From Pochonia chlamydosporia 170 (taxonomy: Eukaryota > Ascomycota > Sordariomycetes > Hypocreales > Clavicipitaceae): a DNA stretch of 64,000 bases. Positions 45,559 to 55,713 of the stretch are shown piece after piece. The notes beneath the pieces are model-generated. The model saw nothing but the letters and a program-made list of their open reading frames with translations. It ran no database searches and was not told the DNA's origin. Both the position numbers and the translations under genes were made by a program. The stretch's first letter is position 1; each line of letters begins with the position of its first letter. Location: assembly GCF_001653235.2 (NCBI RefSeq), contig NC_035791.1:2356001-2420000 (forward strand), in the 5' to 3' direction.

Positions 45559-47512
45559 ATACCAAAGCAACATGTGCATACAGTACAATGGACCAGTGTA
45601 TAAGCATTTCGACGCATTGCTCTAAGATGCTCGGACTTGGAGAATCATATCAACAGCTCTTTAAGGTGATAGGGGACCGGAAGAATGCAGCACAGCTCTG
45701 GCAAAGGTTGTCTGAAGAGTTGTGCGACACGATAGCTGTCTGGTCAATGGGATCAGTACTGTTACGTTGTGATGTCTCGTTGCTATAGGTTGGACAAAAC
45801 GTCGTGCTTTGCTTTGCAGCACATCTGGCGGCTCTGGCGCTGAGCAATAATTTATTTCCCTTGCGACACACAGAGCTGATGTGAATCGTCACCAACTTGG
45901 ATTTTGCGCCTCAAAATATGACAGAGTTTTTCGTCGGAACCAACACAGAGAACAGAGCTAACTAAGACATATCATAGCATCCTTGACCCCTGAGTTTAGT
46001 GGGTATCTCTCTTCTCGATACCGCTCGCCACTAGATAATGTTGTACGAACACAAGCGAAATTTATGATGTAACGGAATCAGGGACCAAGCTTTGGGACAA
46101 CTTGTCCGGACTCCGTACATTGTGGTCCGAACTGCGTTCGTTCAATAGAGCATGTCAAGCTTCAGCCATGTCATGCACGTGCTGACCACGTATGGACATC
46201 ACATCCAGGGTGAGGAAGAGGACATGGGAGCGAGGTTAAATTTTAGGCAACGAGCCTGGCTATATCCAAAGAGATTCCTGGCGACAAAAAGCCCGTATAA
46301 ATTTACCTCAAATAACGCAATACAGACAAATTGTCGACGACAAACACCAGACTGGTTCGGCTCACCACCTACCGAGGTACGGAATTGACTGGTGAAGGGA
46401 CCAAGTTCACGACTGGGACCTCAATTCCAACCAAACCCACCAGAGGCTTGAGCCACCGACTCCACTGCATGAGTGTCCTTGTCCCTGGCTTGGCTATCGC
46501 TCAGCCGTCTCTCGGCCGGATGATGACTGGGGCGGTCCCTGGTGTTCATCCACTTGAGCCACTGGCTGGGAATTGGATCGGCATTCGGCTTGCAGCCAGC
46601 AGAAGTGGATGGAACATTGGCGGTGGGCGACCTGCAAAAACAAGCAAAACCAGCGACGCTCGAAAATGCCGCGATGTCGCCTTGGCCAGCCCTAATAGGC
46701 CGGTCAGCTAGCCCTGGTTGCTTCAGAAGATCATCTTTCGCTATGCTTGCTGACCGCCAAACATCCCGCAGGTCAGGGCCACGTCAGTGTCATCAACCAG
46801 CGCGATGCAAAGCAACCCTACGAGGTTCCAGCGGCACATCTGAGGAGAGTGGAATGGCCAGATTTGACAGACCAGCACCATTGCTGCTTCTGGAGGCGGA
46901 GTTGAATGAAACAAGTCGCATTGCCAGTATTTCTCAGTCATGATGAAGCCCGGGTTTCAGACTGAGGATTAAGCCGATCTCCCACTGACACCACAAGGTC
47001 AAAACAGAGCCACGCTGCCAGAGAATATGATAGGAATGATGAAGTGTTTCTGCATGACCTCCACCGGCAAACATTGGTTCCGTAACGCCTTGCTCGAAGC
47101 TGGATTGTTCCCCCTTTTTCCCTGCTGATCTGTGACGGCAAAGAGAATATCGTGCTCTGGAGTATTGCAGCATGGCTGGCAGTACGGAGTAGGTCGAGGA
47201 TTTTTTATGTGTCAGGGAAGCGAACATTTCGTGGGAGTGACGTTGACAGCGCCTTGTTGGGTACCGGTACAAAGCACGGTCGCAACAACTAACTACGGTC
47301 TTTGTGAAGAGCTGGCTGGTAAGCAGAAAAAACGAGAGGGCATTGATGAGATGGGACGGCCACGATCCTGTTGGTGCCAAGCTTCAAATCTTGAGTATCT
47401 GGGTCAGCGCATTGACTTGGGGATGTGTCAGACGGCACAAATCTGTGAGGCGTGGGGGTGACTTGACTTTTCCGAAACTCGACGAGTGGAACGGACTTGT
47501 ATTACAGACATG

Positions 47513-47538
47513 AATGATGCCATGATGCCATGATGCCG
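47513..47538. repeat. ATGATGCC tandem repeat
   Basis: About three 8-bp units in non-coding sequence. Confidence 0.75.
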
Positions 47539-48025
47539 GAGACATGGCTTCGCGTACACGCACAACAGCATTGCGGGTGCTGAATGGGAATGGGCTGTGG
47601 CTTCTTTGGCCCCCAATTTCGATTTGCCTCCTCCGCACCAGACCAGACAGCACTTGACTTTCTGATGCACGCTGATGCGAGAGAGCGGGGGCAGCCGCAC
47701 CATTTCGAACGGCGCCAATGAACGATGTACCGAAGCGGACAAGCTTCCATGTCCAGGCACATGGAGGCAAGGCAAAGCCAAGCCAGGCCATCCATTTCCA
47801 CCGTTGGAAATCCGGGGGGTTTCTTGGCTCCCAAGCCTCCAAGCCCCAGTGACTAGCCCATATCATCCATCTCTTGATCAGTGAATGGTTGAAGGGTCAA
47901 GGGTCAAGTTGAATGGGGGAATGGATGGAGCCGAGCTGGAGTTGGAGGTTGAAGAGATCGTCACTATGTCGGATGGCCCGACTCCGGGACTACTCCGTCA
48001 CTCTTGCAGGACAAGGCTGTCAAGG

Positions 48026-48072
48026 CTCTTTGTCTCTTTCTCTTTCTCTTTCTCTTTGTCTCTTTCTCTTTG
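48026..48072. repeat. CTCTTT hexanucleotide microsatellite
   Basis: About eight CTCTTT units with two TTTGTC interruptions. It is a pure pyrimidine-rich tract about 1 kb upstream of the MFS ATG. Confidence 0.85.
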
Positions 48073-48838
48073 CGCCCTTTTGTCCACCAGACCAACATCC
48101 TTGGGCGATTCTTGGGTCCCCCTTGAGGTCCTCATCTTCTGCTCTCCAGGCCGTGCCCGACTGCCAGTTCAGTTCACACATCATTTTCGCTCATTCTTGC
48201 CGATTTGTTTCCGCGAAGTGAGACACTTACCCAAATACCCGGGTGGTGTTGGCCGGCTAGACTCGTGTATTCACTGTACTCAGTCCGTATCTCGGTTCGG
48301 ACCTACAACTTTGACAGCTCTCCTTTCACAACCTCTCAAGTGCTTACCCTTTTTACCCTCTTCTCCTCTATAGCACATGTTGCTTGTCTGCTGTTGGTGG
48401 TGGTTGCCATTGTTAAATCAGCACTTGAGCGCAGTTGCTTGCTTGGTAAATCATACTCATCTCGGGTTCTGAACCCCTTTGGATGTAGCAAACCTCGTTG
48501 CACAGCATCATCGTCGCAAATCAAGGCCCCCTTCAGTCTTCTGCCAGAACCAACCACAGGCGCTCCCGTTGGCACAGAACAGGGTTTACTCTCCCAACGC
48601 CATAAACACTGTGCATTTCCAAAAATACAGACGACTTGGACAGGGCGAGGCACAAAGTACCTTCCGACGCAGTGAGACTCTCGGAGTGAGATCACGCCTT
48701 TCAGCTGGCCAATCCACGCTGCCTCGGACTGTGAGACTCATCTCGTCCGACTGAGTTCAATGACCTGCCTACTACTCGGTACTCTATGTTTCGTCTTTAC
48801 TCCTCGCCTAGAGTACAGAGTACAGAGAACAGAGTAGT

Positions 48839-48867
48839 GTTGTTGTTGTTGTTGTTGTTGTTGTTGT
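48839..48867. repeat. TTG trinucleotide microsatellite
   Basis: Nine to ten tandem TTG units about 240 bp upstream of the MFS start codon, directly after AGAGTACAG-type repeats. It lies outside the coding frame used by the gene. Confidence 0.88.
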
Positions 48868-49104
48868 ATGACCGTTCACTGACCCACGTTGTGCCGCCAA
48901 ATCGCAATCCCAACGACTGGCAACCACTCCGCTGCCGCTATCTCTCTTGTCCTGCTCTCTTCAGTTCTCTCATGGTCGACTTTGCTTCACCCGCAAGCAG
49001 TGCCGTCTAAATCAGGCTACTACCTAAGTAGAGAGAATCAAGCCGGCGGCAAGACTGAGAGCACACCGCGAATCGACCTCTCGGAAAGTTGCTCGACGGC
49101 AACT

Positions 49105-51007
49105 ATGGCAGCAACTTCATCCTCTTCTTCGTCGTCAGCATCGGCCGCCGATCGGGACGTGGAGTCCCAAAAGGGCCAAAAGTCACATAAGCATTCGCAT
49201 TGGAGTATCTTGATAGATCAAGCTGGTGTTGATGACGCCGTGCTCCATCACAAGTATGCAGGCCAAGGTACGGACGAGGCACCCTACCTCGTTGAGTTCC
49301 TACCCACAGACCCTCGAAATCCTATGACCTTCCCTCACTTCTTCAAGTGGACCATTACAATCATTTCTGCGATATCGACCCTTGCTGTCTCTTTCACAAG
49401 TTCGGCCTACTCAGGGAGTATCCTCTCCATCAAGGAGGAGTTTCAAGTGTCAAATATAGTTGTAATCTTGGGAGTTTCCATGTTTGTTGTTGGCTTCGCG
49501 ATCGGGCCTCTCTTCTGGGCTCCGTTTTCTGAGCTCTATGGCCGGCAGAAGCTCTTCTTCTTGACTTACATGGCGCTGACGGTTTTTAACGCTGCTGGAG
49601 CTGGAGCACCAAACATGGCGGCCCTCATTGTGTTGCGCTTTATGGCTGGCGCTTGGGGATCATCGCCTCTGACCAACTCTGGAGGCATAATTGCGGATCT
49701 TTTTACAGCCAAGGAACGAGGAATCGCAACCAGCATTTTTGCCATGGCCCCTTTCCTTGGCCCTGCTCTGGGTAAGTATTTATCTTATCCTCGCAGCCGC
49801 ATACCGGTAGACTTCACAGATGCTCTATCCACACGATTCTGACACGCGATGTGAGTTCCTGCGCGTACACTACTAATTTGCAAATAGGCCCTATAGCCGG
49901 TGGGTTTCTTGCCGAAGCGGCAGGCTGGAGATGGGTGGAGGGCTTGACCGCAATCTTCACTGGCGTGCTCTGGATTATTCAATCACTTGTTGCGCCAGAG
50001 ACCTACACCCCTGTATTATTACGAAGACGGGCAGAAGAGTTATCGAAACGAACGGGAAAAGTGTACAGGTCGAAAGTCGACGCCGCAATGCCTCGGAAAA
50101 CGCTCTCTGGTCAAATAAAGACAAACCTCTCAAGACCTTGGGTCCTTTTATTCAAAGAACCCATCGTGTTTCTGACTAGCATATACATGGCCATTGTTTA
50201 CGGCACGCTGTATCTCTGTTTTGCTGCATTCCCCATCGTGTTCCAGTCCCCATATCCCGAGGGATGGGGTTGGAAACCCGGTGTCGGAGGACTGTCTTTC
50301 GTGGGCATTGCGGTTGGCATGGTTGCTTCAACGGCCGGGACAATCTTGGACAATGCTCGATATGGACGTATAGCAGCCAAGCATGGAGGTATGGCGCCTC
50401 CTGAAGCGCGACTTCCGCCAGCTTTGGTGGGAGGCGTCATGTTACCAGTTGGGCTTTTCTGGTTTGCATGGACGAATGGTACCAACGTCCACTGGGTTGT
50501 GCCCATCATCGGGTCGTCTGTTTTTGCTTCTGGCTTGGTGTTGGTATTTTTATCGCTTATGAATTATCTCATTGATTCTTGTAAGTCTTGTGGTTCTGAC
50601 CCGAAAATCTGGGAAATCAGCGGCACCCGTATTAACAGAAGCAACCAGACGTCATTTATGCCGCATCTGTACTGGCTGCCAGTTCTGTGCTTCGGTCACT
50701 ATTCGGGGCTGTTTTCCCTCTGTTCACCTCGCACATGTATGAAGATCTGGGTGTACATTGGGCCAGTTCGATCCCGGCGTTCCTAGCGCTGGCTTGCATG
50801 CCGTTTCCGTTCTTATTCTACAAGTATGGCGAGAAGATCCGCCTCAAATGCAAGTACTCCGCAGAGGCTTCGCGGATTCTTCAGCAAATGATGGCCAAGC
50901 AACAAGATGCGCAAGAAAACGAAGGGGCAAGCGGGGTCGAGGCTGTCGAGAAGAAGGAGAATACGAGGGGAGATACCAAGACGACATTGACGCCTGACAG
51001 GAAGTAG
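49105..51007 (+). CDS. MFS transporter, DHA1 drug/polyamine:H+ antiporter type
   Basis: Three exons, 49105-49771, 49888-50580 and 50649-51007, give 572 residues. The ATG at 49105 ([13 protein letters not shown]) is the only ATG in its open frame upstream of the conserved core. The polar N-terminus (about 1-80) is cytosolic. Twelve hydrophobic segments follow, in two halves split by a basic loop (about 275-310). Motif A appears as [14 protein letters not shown]. The antiporter motif C region reads [22 protein letters not shown], and intron 1 cuts it between the two Gly-Pro pairs. The segment [32 protein letters not shown] is typical of the DHA1/TPO-like group. The tail (about 525-572) is charged and disordered. 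These carriers expel drugs, polyamines or metabolites in exchange for protons; the substrate here is unknown. Confidence 0.92.
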
Positions 51008-51886
51008 TTGGGGGTTTTCACCCGTATATTTTGTGATGCCTATAAAGAGATGGGACGCATGATATTGGTCAAACATCAAGAGCATATTTTACGGCGTTAC
51101 TCGGGAGTTTTATCATTTGAGCATATGCGTATGCTTTTTCCTTTTCCTTTTCGCTTTCCCCTCTTTTTCTTTATATATATTTTAGATTTCTATTTTTTCA
51201 CTCCTTGGGCGTTGCAGTAAGGAACACACTAGAGCTTCGGAGACTCGACTCCACACTCCGACTCATGTATCTCGGCGATACGGCTGCTAAATGTGATTAT
51301 ATATAGCATCTTCTTAATGAGACTATGAACTATGACCTTCAGATCGGTTGACGCTGCATCTAGTCTTCTAGTCTCTCAAGCTATGTTGGAAGTCGGTTTT
51401 CGTGGACAGAGCAGGCATGCACGCGGCGACGCTGTTTCAGACTGTGGCTAGATGTTGGTGGTTGACTGAACTGGGCTCGAGCTCAGACTCATTGGTGATT
51501 GTATAACATTGTTGGAGTTGAAAGGCTTTGATGCTTGAGCATGAGCCATTTGCTTTGAAACATTGAAGGGACCAAGTGCGGACTGCCCCAGACTGCACGG
51601 TGCCTGGTACCTGGCGTATCAAATAACGTACTCATGGCTAGCCTGAGCAGTGACACAACACTGTGCGAATTCTCGACCCACTCCATCACTCCTAGTCCCA
51701 TCTCACGCTGGTAATGTCGCGCCTTGCCTTGGTTGCATCGCGTCCGCTCTGGTCTGGTCCATGTAAATTTATCCATCGACGGCGACCGCACCACACGTCG
51801 TCACGCCTCTCCACCATCATTTTTGTCTATTCGCCAACCGCCTCAGAGCCCCCCCTACGACCAGACGACCAGACGACAAGACGACT
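51008..51886. other. Intergenic region MFS gene / gene at 51887
   Basis: T-rich sequence with CTTTTC repeats (about 51135-51180) is likely the MFS terminator region. GTCTGGT near 51755 and two adjacent ACCAGAC copies at about 51860-51875 lie just before the next ATG. No gene is supported. Confidence 0.5.
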
Positions 51887-53668
51887 ATGGCGACGTGGCC
51901 GCCGAAAAGCGCGAGCTCGTCTCCAAAGTCGTTTTACACAGCCAATGATTCAGAGATTGAGGGATCAACCACGGCCAGCAGTCCCGCCCAGGGTCTGCCT
52001 TGTCCTTATCGCGATGCTCGACCACTTCCGCGGGAGTTGAAGGACCACTGCCACATTTTTCTGGAAGAGCAACTTTGTATGTATATTATGCTGTTCAGTG
52101 TAATGCCTTGGCACAAGATTTATGTAGGCTAACATCAGCCAGATTCCTGCGCCATCAATCTCTTGAATAGCACTCTGGGTTCCGGCATGTCAAGAAGGAC
52201 GCCGTCCTCCAAGTCTGTCGCGATACCGCCGCCGAGCCATCTGGCGTTACTATGCACCCTCATCGTTCATCCCATTCACACAACGCGCGCTGAAAGACCC
52301 GAGCATCGAGACGTATCAGCCATGGCACTGGACTACCTCCGCAACCTGCTGACTGTTGTTGGTCCCGTCAACGCGGGGTTCCGCGACGCCTTCCAGTTCC
52401 ATCATGCTTTACCGCGATCCAGTCGCCGATCAGGATTCACTAGCCCCAATGCAGATAGCGACATGTCAGATGGAGATGCAGAGCGCGATCAGGACCGTCT
52501 GCAAGGGCGTATGGCGAACCGAAGCAGTTTATGGTTCCGGGGCCAAGATCTCTGGACGACGATTGGGTGGGCGTTTAACACGAGCACTTTGTATCCCGAA
52601 CGGTGGCGGTATTGGAAAGTCTGGCTTGAGTTTATGCTGGATGTCCTCGAGACGGACTGGGATGAGAGGGAGCGACAGGATGAGGCAGGTCATGCGGCCA
52701 CCAGGAGAGAAGGCGTCGCACCAACCACGTCGCGGAGTGAGTCGATGATGGCAATGTACATGGAGCAAAATACGGATGGACATATGGCCATGAACCTGAA
52801 GCGTATTATGAAGGCTCTTTTTGCTGATGGTGGCGCTTTGTCGTCGTCTACTTTCCTCGAATTGTTTGAGCGGGAACCGCGCGGTCCGAAGAAGGCTTCC
52901 AAGAAGAGGAAGCGGGATCAGGTGCTGGACCTGGAAAACGACAAATTCGGAGACTATTTTGACGATGATTCCATATCGTCGGGTATATCGGAGCCGCCTA
53001 CGCCGCAGAAGTCTCGAAATGGGAGAAAGAATGACGCCATGGGTATTTTGCGCCCCGGGTTGGTCGAGTCAGTTGGTATTCGTCTCAGATTCTTCAAGCT
53101 CCTGTCCGCAACGACTGCCGCCCTACGGAAGCAGCGCGAGCTCGATAATCTATATGAGGATTACGTGCTTGCTATAAAGAAGCTTCCTCTTCAACTCTAC
53201 GCCCTCTACGTCACGCAAAGGGACAATCCCTTGCCGTCTGAAATCCACGTCACCCTCATACAAGAGCTTTTCCACCTCCTCTTGCCGCCTACCTACAAAG
53301 ATCCAGCAAAGGTTGATCCGGAGGGCGATGCGGAAGGGAGACTCACCATGCCCATGCTCCAACACTGCTACGTCTCATTACCAGCAAACACGGTGGGCCT
53401 GGAGGACAATGCCAAGCTCTCGCTGCTGGTTGAGAATGCGATCCAACTGCTCTGGGTGTCTGATATGATTGAATACACGGACAATTTTGGGGACGCTTGC
53501 GAGAAGGGAATCCAGGCGAGGGAGGCAAAGGCCAAGAAGAAGCGGACGGGGAAAGTGCAGGCCGAATCGAGTGATGTTTCTGCGAGAGATGTGCTGACTC
53601 AATCTGGGGAGCGGATTCGGATACTGGTCCAGGTGTTGAGGGAGTCGGCGTGTGTCATGATAGAATGA
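51887..53668 (+). CDS. Conserved protein of unknown function
   Basis: Two exons, 51887-52076 and 52143-53668, join in a Tyr codon to 571 residues. The start is the first ATG (MATWPPKSASSS). After a disordered N-terminus (about 1-40) come helical segments (PRELKDHCHIFLEEQLY, CAINLLNSTL, PSHLALLCTLIVHP, MALDYLRNLLTVVGPVNAGF). A Trp-rich block follows (SLWFRGQDLWTTIGWAFNTSTLYPERWRYWKVWLEFMLDVLETDW). Next come an acidic/basic linker with a KKASKKRKRDQ signal that may be nuclear, and a helical C-terminal third (IRLRFFKLLSATTAALRKQRELDNLYEDYVL and onward). No catalytic motif, signal peptide or membrane segment is visible. The mainly helical, Leu-rich layout suggests a scaffold or complex subunit in the nucleus; that is inference. 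I do not recognise a named family. Clean splicing and long conserved-looking blocks argue that it is a real gene. Confidence 0.82.
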
Positions 53669-53903
53669 ATGTGGTTGCTGGGGAAGGCTTGGGAGGGTTT
53701 GGTGTCGATTAAAATGATTGCGGCTTGGTGGATGGCATTCACGAGATTCATGAATAACGGGATATCTGGCGTTTTTGGAAGAGCATGGGTGGGTATACAA
53801 AGGACGTACAGACATACATACAGTGCATGCCGGAGTTAAGGTACTATATTGTAGATGATACCATGTGAGGAATTCTTGTTATTTTGCATGATGGTGCTAT
53901 TCA

Positions 53904-54062
53904 TATAGTAGTTATTATAATATACACACATATATGCTAGACCATGCTACTATTTTGTACACATCATACACGCATATAGATGCCAAACTAAACTACCATT
54001 TTCTGCAAATCATACACATGTAGATGCCAAACTATACTACCAATTTTGTACAAAGTATACAC
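53904..54062. repeat. 44-bp minisatellite, about 3.6 degenerate copies
   Basis: TAGATGCCAAACTA occurs at 53977-53990 and again at 54021-54034, exactly 44 bp apart. The preceding ACTAYYATTTTNTGYA... part also repeats at 53948, 53992 and 54036. A weaker copy (TATACACACATATATGCTAG) lies 44 bp before the first clear unit. It is AT-rich and confined to the convergent spacer. Confidence 0.8.
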
Positions 54063-54110
54063 TATTCATACAGCTCATGACCCAAAGCTAGGATATCAAA
54101 AACATGCCAT

Positions 54111-54158
54111 CATCCATCCATCCATCCATCCATCCATCCATCAATCCATCAATCCATT
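54111..54158. repeat. ATCC tetranucleotide microsatellite
   Basis: About eight ATCC units followed by ATCA/ATTA variants, ending just before the stop codon of the minus-strand gene at 54162. It lies in that gene's 3' UTR. Confidence 0.88.
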
Positions 54159-54161
54159 AAT

Positions 54162-54760
54162 CTACCTCTTCTTCCCAACACCCGGATTCCAAGCCGTCGG
54201 TTGCCAATCCTCACTCGGACCCCTCGACCTCGCCTTCGCCCACGGATCCTTCTCACCATCCTGCGTCTTCGCCCCAGCCTCCTCAGGCGGAGCTATCCCC
54301 TCCCGCGGCGCGTTCCCATCCTCCATGACCCGCGGCTTCGCCTCCCACCGCGCGTCCGCCTCGGCGGCAAGATACTTCATCCTCTGCTGCCGGACCACAT
54401 CGCCCGTCTGCTCCTCCAGGGTCGGCGGGTCGCGCCGCATGTGCCGCAGCCATTGGTGCCAGAGCGGCGAGACTTTGACCTGCGAGTAGTGCGTCGATCG
54501 GGGGTAGTGCACGATGCGGCGCCAGCGGGAGTCGGAGGGGGATGTGGTGGCGGATGGTTTGGTGAGCTGGAATTCCCAGTATGTGTTGCCTTGGAGGTCA
54601 TAGCCTGGAGTTTGAGTTAGATGGGTTGGTGGTGAGGGTGAGGGTGAGGGTGAGCGTGGGATGGGATGTTACCGATGAAGAAGCGCTTGCGCCAGGGGAG
54701 ACGGAGGGCCTTCCATTTGTACCAGGCTTGGGCTATGGGGCCTATTTGTCTGGGTGGCAT
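54162..54760 (-). CDS. NDUFAF2: Mitochondrial complex I assembly factor NDUFAF2 / B17.2L (NDUFA12 family)
   Basis: Two exons on the minus strand, 54760-54673 and 54604-54162, give 176 residues. Exon 1 encodes MPPRQIGPIAQAWYKWKALRLPWRKRFFI. Exon 2 continues GYDLQGNTYWEF, then RWRRIVHYPRSTHYSQVKVSPLWHQWLRHMRRDPPTLEEQ. These are the hallmarks of the NDUFA12/B17.2 family: the G-x-D-x-x-GN-x-YWE block and the P-x-W-x-x-WLR-x-x-R-x-x-PP block. The long tail and lack of further NDUFA12 motifs fit the assembly-factor paralogue, which binds a late assembly intermediate of respiratory complex I in the mitochondrion. The second half is hydrophilic and ends DWQPTAWNPG. The 68-bp intron contains a G-rich repeat on the plus strand. 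Confidence 0.88.
54636..54660 (+). repeat. GGGTGA repeat in NDUFAF2 intron (plus-strand G4 pattern)
   Basis: Four GGG runs separated by TGA, TGA and TGAGCGT lie inside the intron at 54605-54672. On the transcribed pre-mRNA the tract is C-rich, so any quadruplex would form on the DNA template strand. Confidence 0.6.
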
Positions 54761-55713
54761 TGTGGGTGATGTGTGGTGGTGTTGGAGGTGGAAGCTTTTT
54801 TTTTATGTGACGTCGGGATACTGGTACTGTATTGTAGTTTGGGGTATTTGCGCCACAACTTGGGGGGCAGACAGGCGGGATGCGGCGGTTACAGCCACAG
54901 CAGGTGCTGAAAGAAGTTGAAGGTTCAATGTTAGGTGACTTATGCACTAGGCTGTATTGGGATGGTGTTTCTTTAACATGGTCTTGTTGCCGGGTGCTAG
55001 TGAGACCACGGACAATGATGGGTAATATTAATTATGCGTTGAATATTAATTGTTTGGGATTATGGTACTATTTTTGCCCTAGCTATGGATGGATCAGTTG
55101 GTTTGTTTTGATACGTGGTGCAGTCCCTCGTCTGTTTGAGCAACCTTGAAGCCTTGGCTGGACCCTGCGTAAACATCCGCCACACGACGCGCCATCACGC
55201 TGTTCAAGTATGGAAATACTCGCCAGAAATGTTTTTGACTATGGCTCTCTCTTTCACATTGCGTGGGCTCTTCGGGAATAGGACAAAGGGTAATTAATAA
55301 TGCACACCTGTATGTGACAAATGCGTTTCATTGGCGGTGCAACAAGGTGCATTCCAGCCGGATCTTGAACGTGGCTGACCGGGTGCGAAAGTGAGAGCAG
55401 AGGAGAGCAGCCTGCAGCGCCCCTCCAGTCTGTGCATTCAGTGAGTGACGTGACGACATGAGATGAGCCTGAGCCCAAGCCAAGCCAAACCATACCAAAC
55501 CATACCAAACCATACCAAATCAAACCACACCAGACGAACCAAGACTAATCATAAACCTGCCAATTCCTCCCTCCCCCCGTTTCTACAACTCGTTACGCAA
55601 CGAACCAAGTTGCACAACTCGGCCAGCATCTTGCATTTTCACATTCACCCACTGTCTAGACTTGGAACCAACCTTTACAGGATACGGCATTTTGCCGCGC
55701 AACCACAGTCATC
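54761..55713. promoter_or_regulatory. Divergent promoter region NDUFAF2 / CH-domain gene
   Basis: A 953-bp head-to-head spacer carrying the promoters of both genes. Tandem decamers of the CATACCAAAC type lie at 55476-55530, about 190-240 bp upstream of the CH-gene ATG, followed by a C-rich and AC-rich leader. No gene is supported inside. Confidence 0.55.
55476..55530. repeat. CATACCAAAC decamer tandem
   Basis: Three adjacent units (two identical, one ending in T) at 55491-55520, with degenerate CAAGCCAAAC and CAAACCACAC units on either side. Confidence 0.82.

Larger units (their letters stand above)
45559..49104. other. 3.5-kb spacer upstream of the MFS gene
   Basis: No supportable gene. 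It contains TACGGAGTA at 47183-47191, ACCAGAC copies near 46350, 47640 and 48090, an ATGATGCC tandem at 47513-47538, a CTCTTT tract at 48026-48072, and AGAGTACAG tandem units followed by a TTG repeat at 48839-48867. The pyrimidine-rich and repeat-rich part from about 48000 is probably the MFS promoter and long leader. Confidence 0.5.
53669..54161. other. Convergent intergenic region with tandem repeats
   Basis: Tail-to-tail spacer between the unknown gene and the complex I assembly factor. It contains a degenerate 44-bp tandem repeat (53904-54062) and an ATCC microsatellite (54111-54158), both listed separately. The rest is AT-rich 3' UTR-like sequence. Confidence 0.6.

Noticed and set aside
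54111..54158. ATCC array as a CRISPR-like or telomeric repeat
   Set aside because: Simple tetranucleotide repeat with no spacers and no TTAGGG units.
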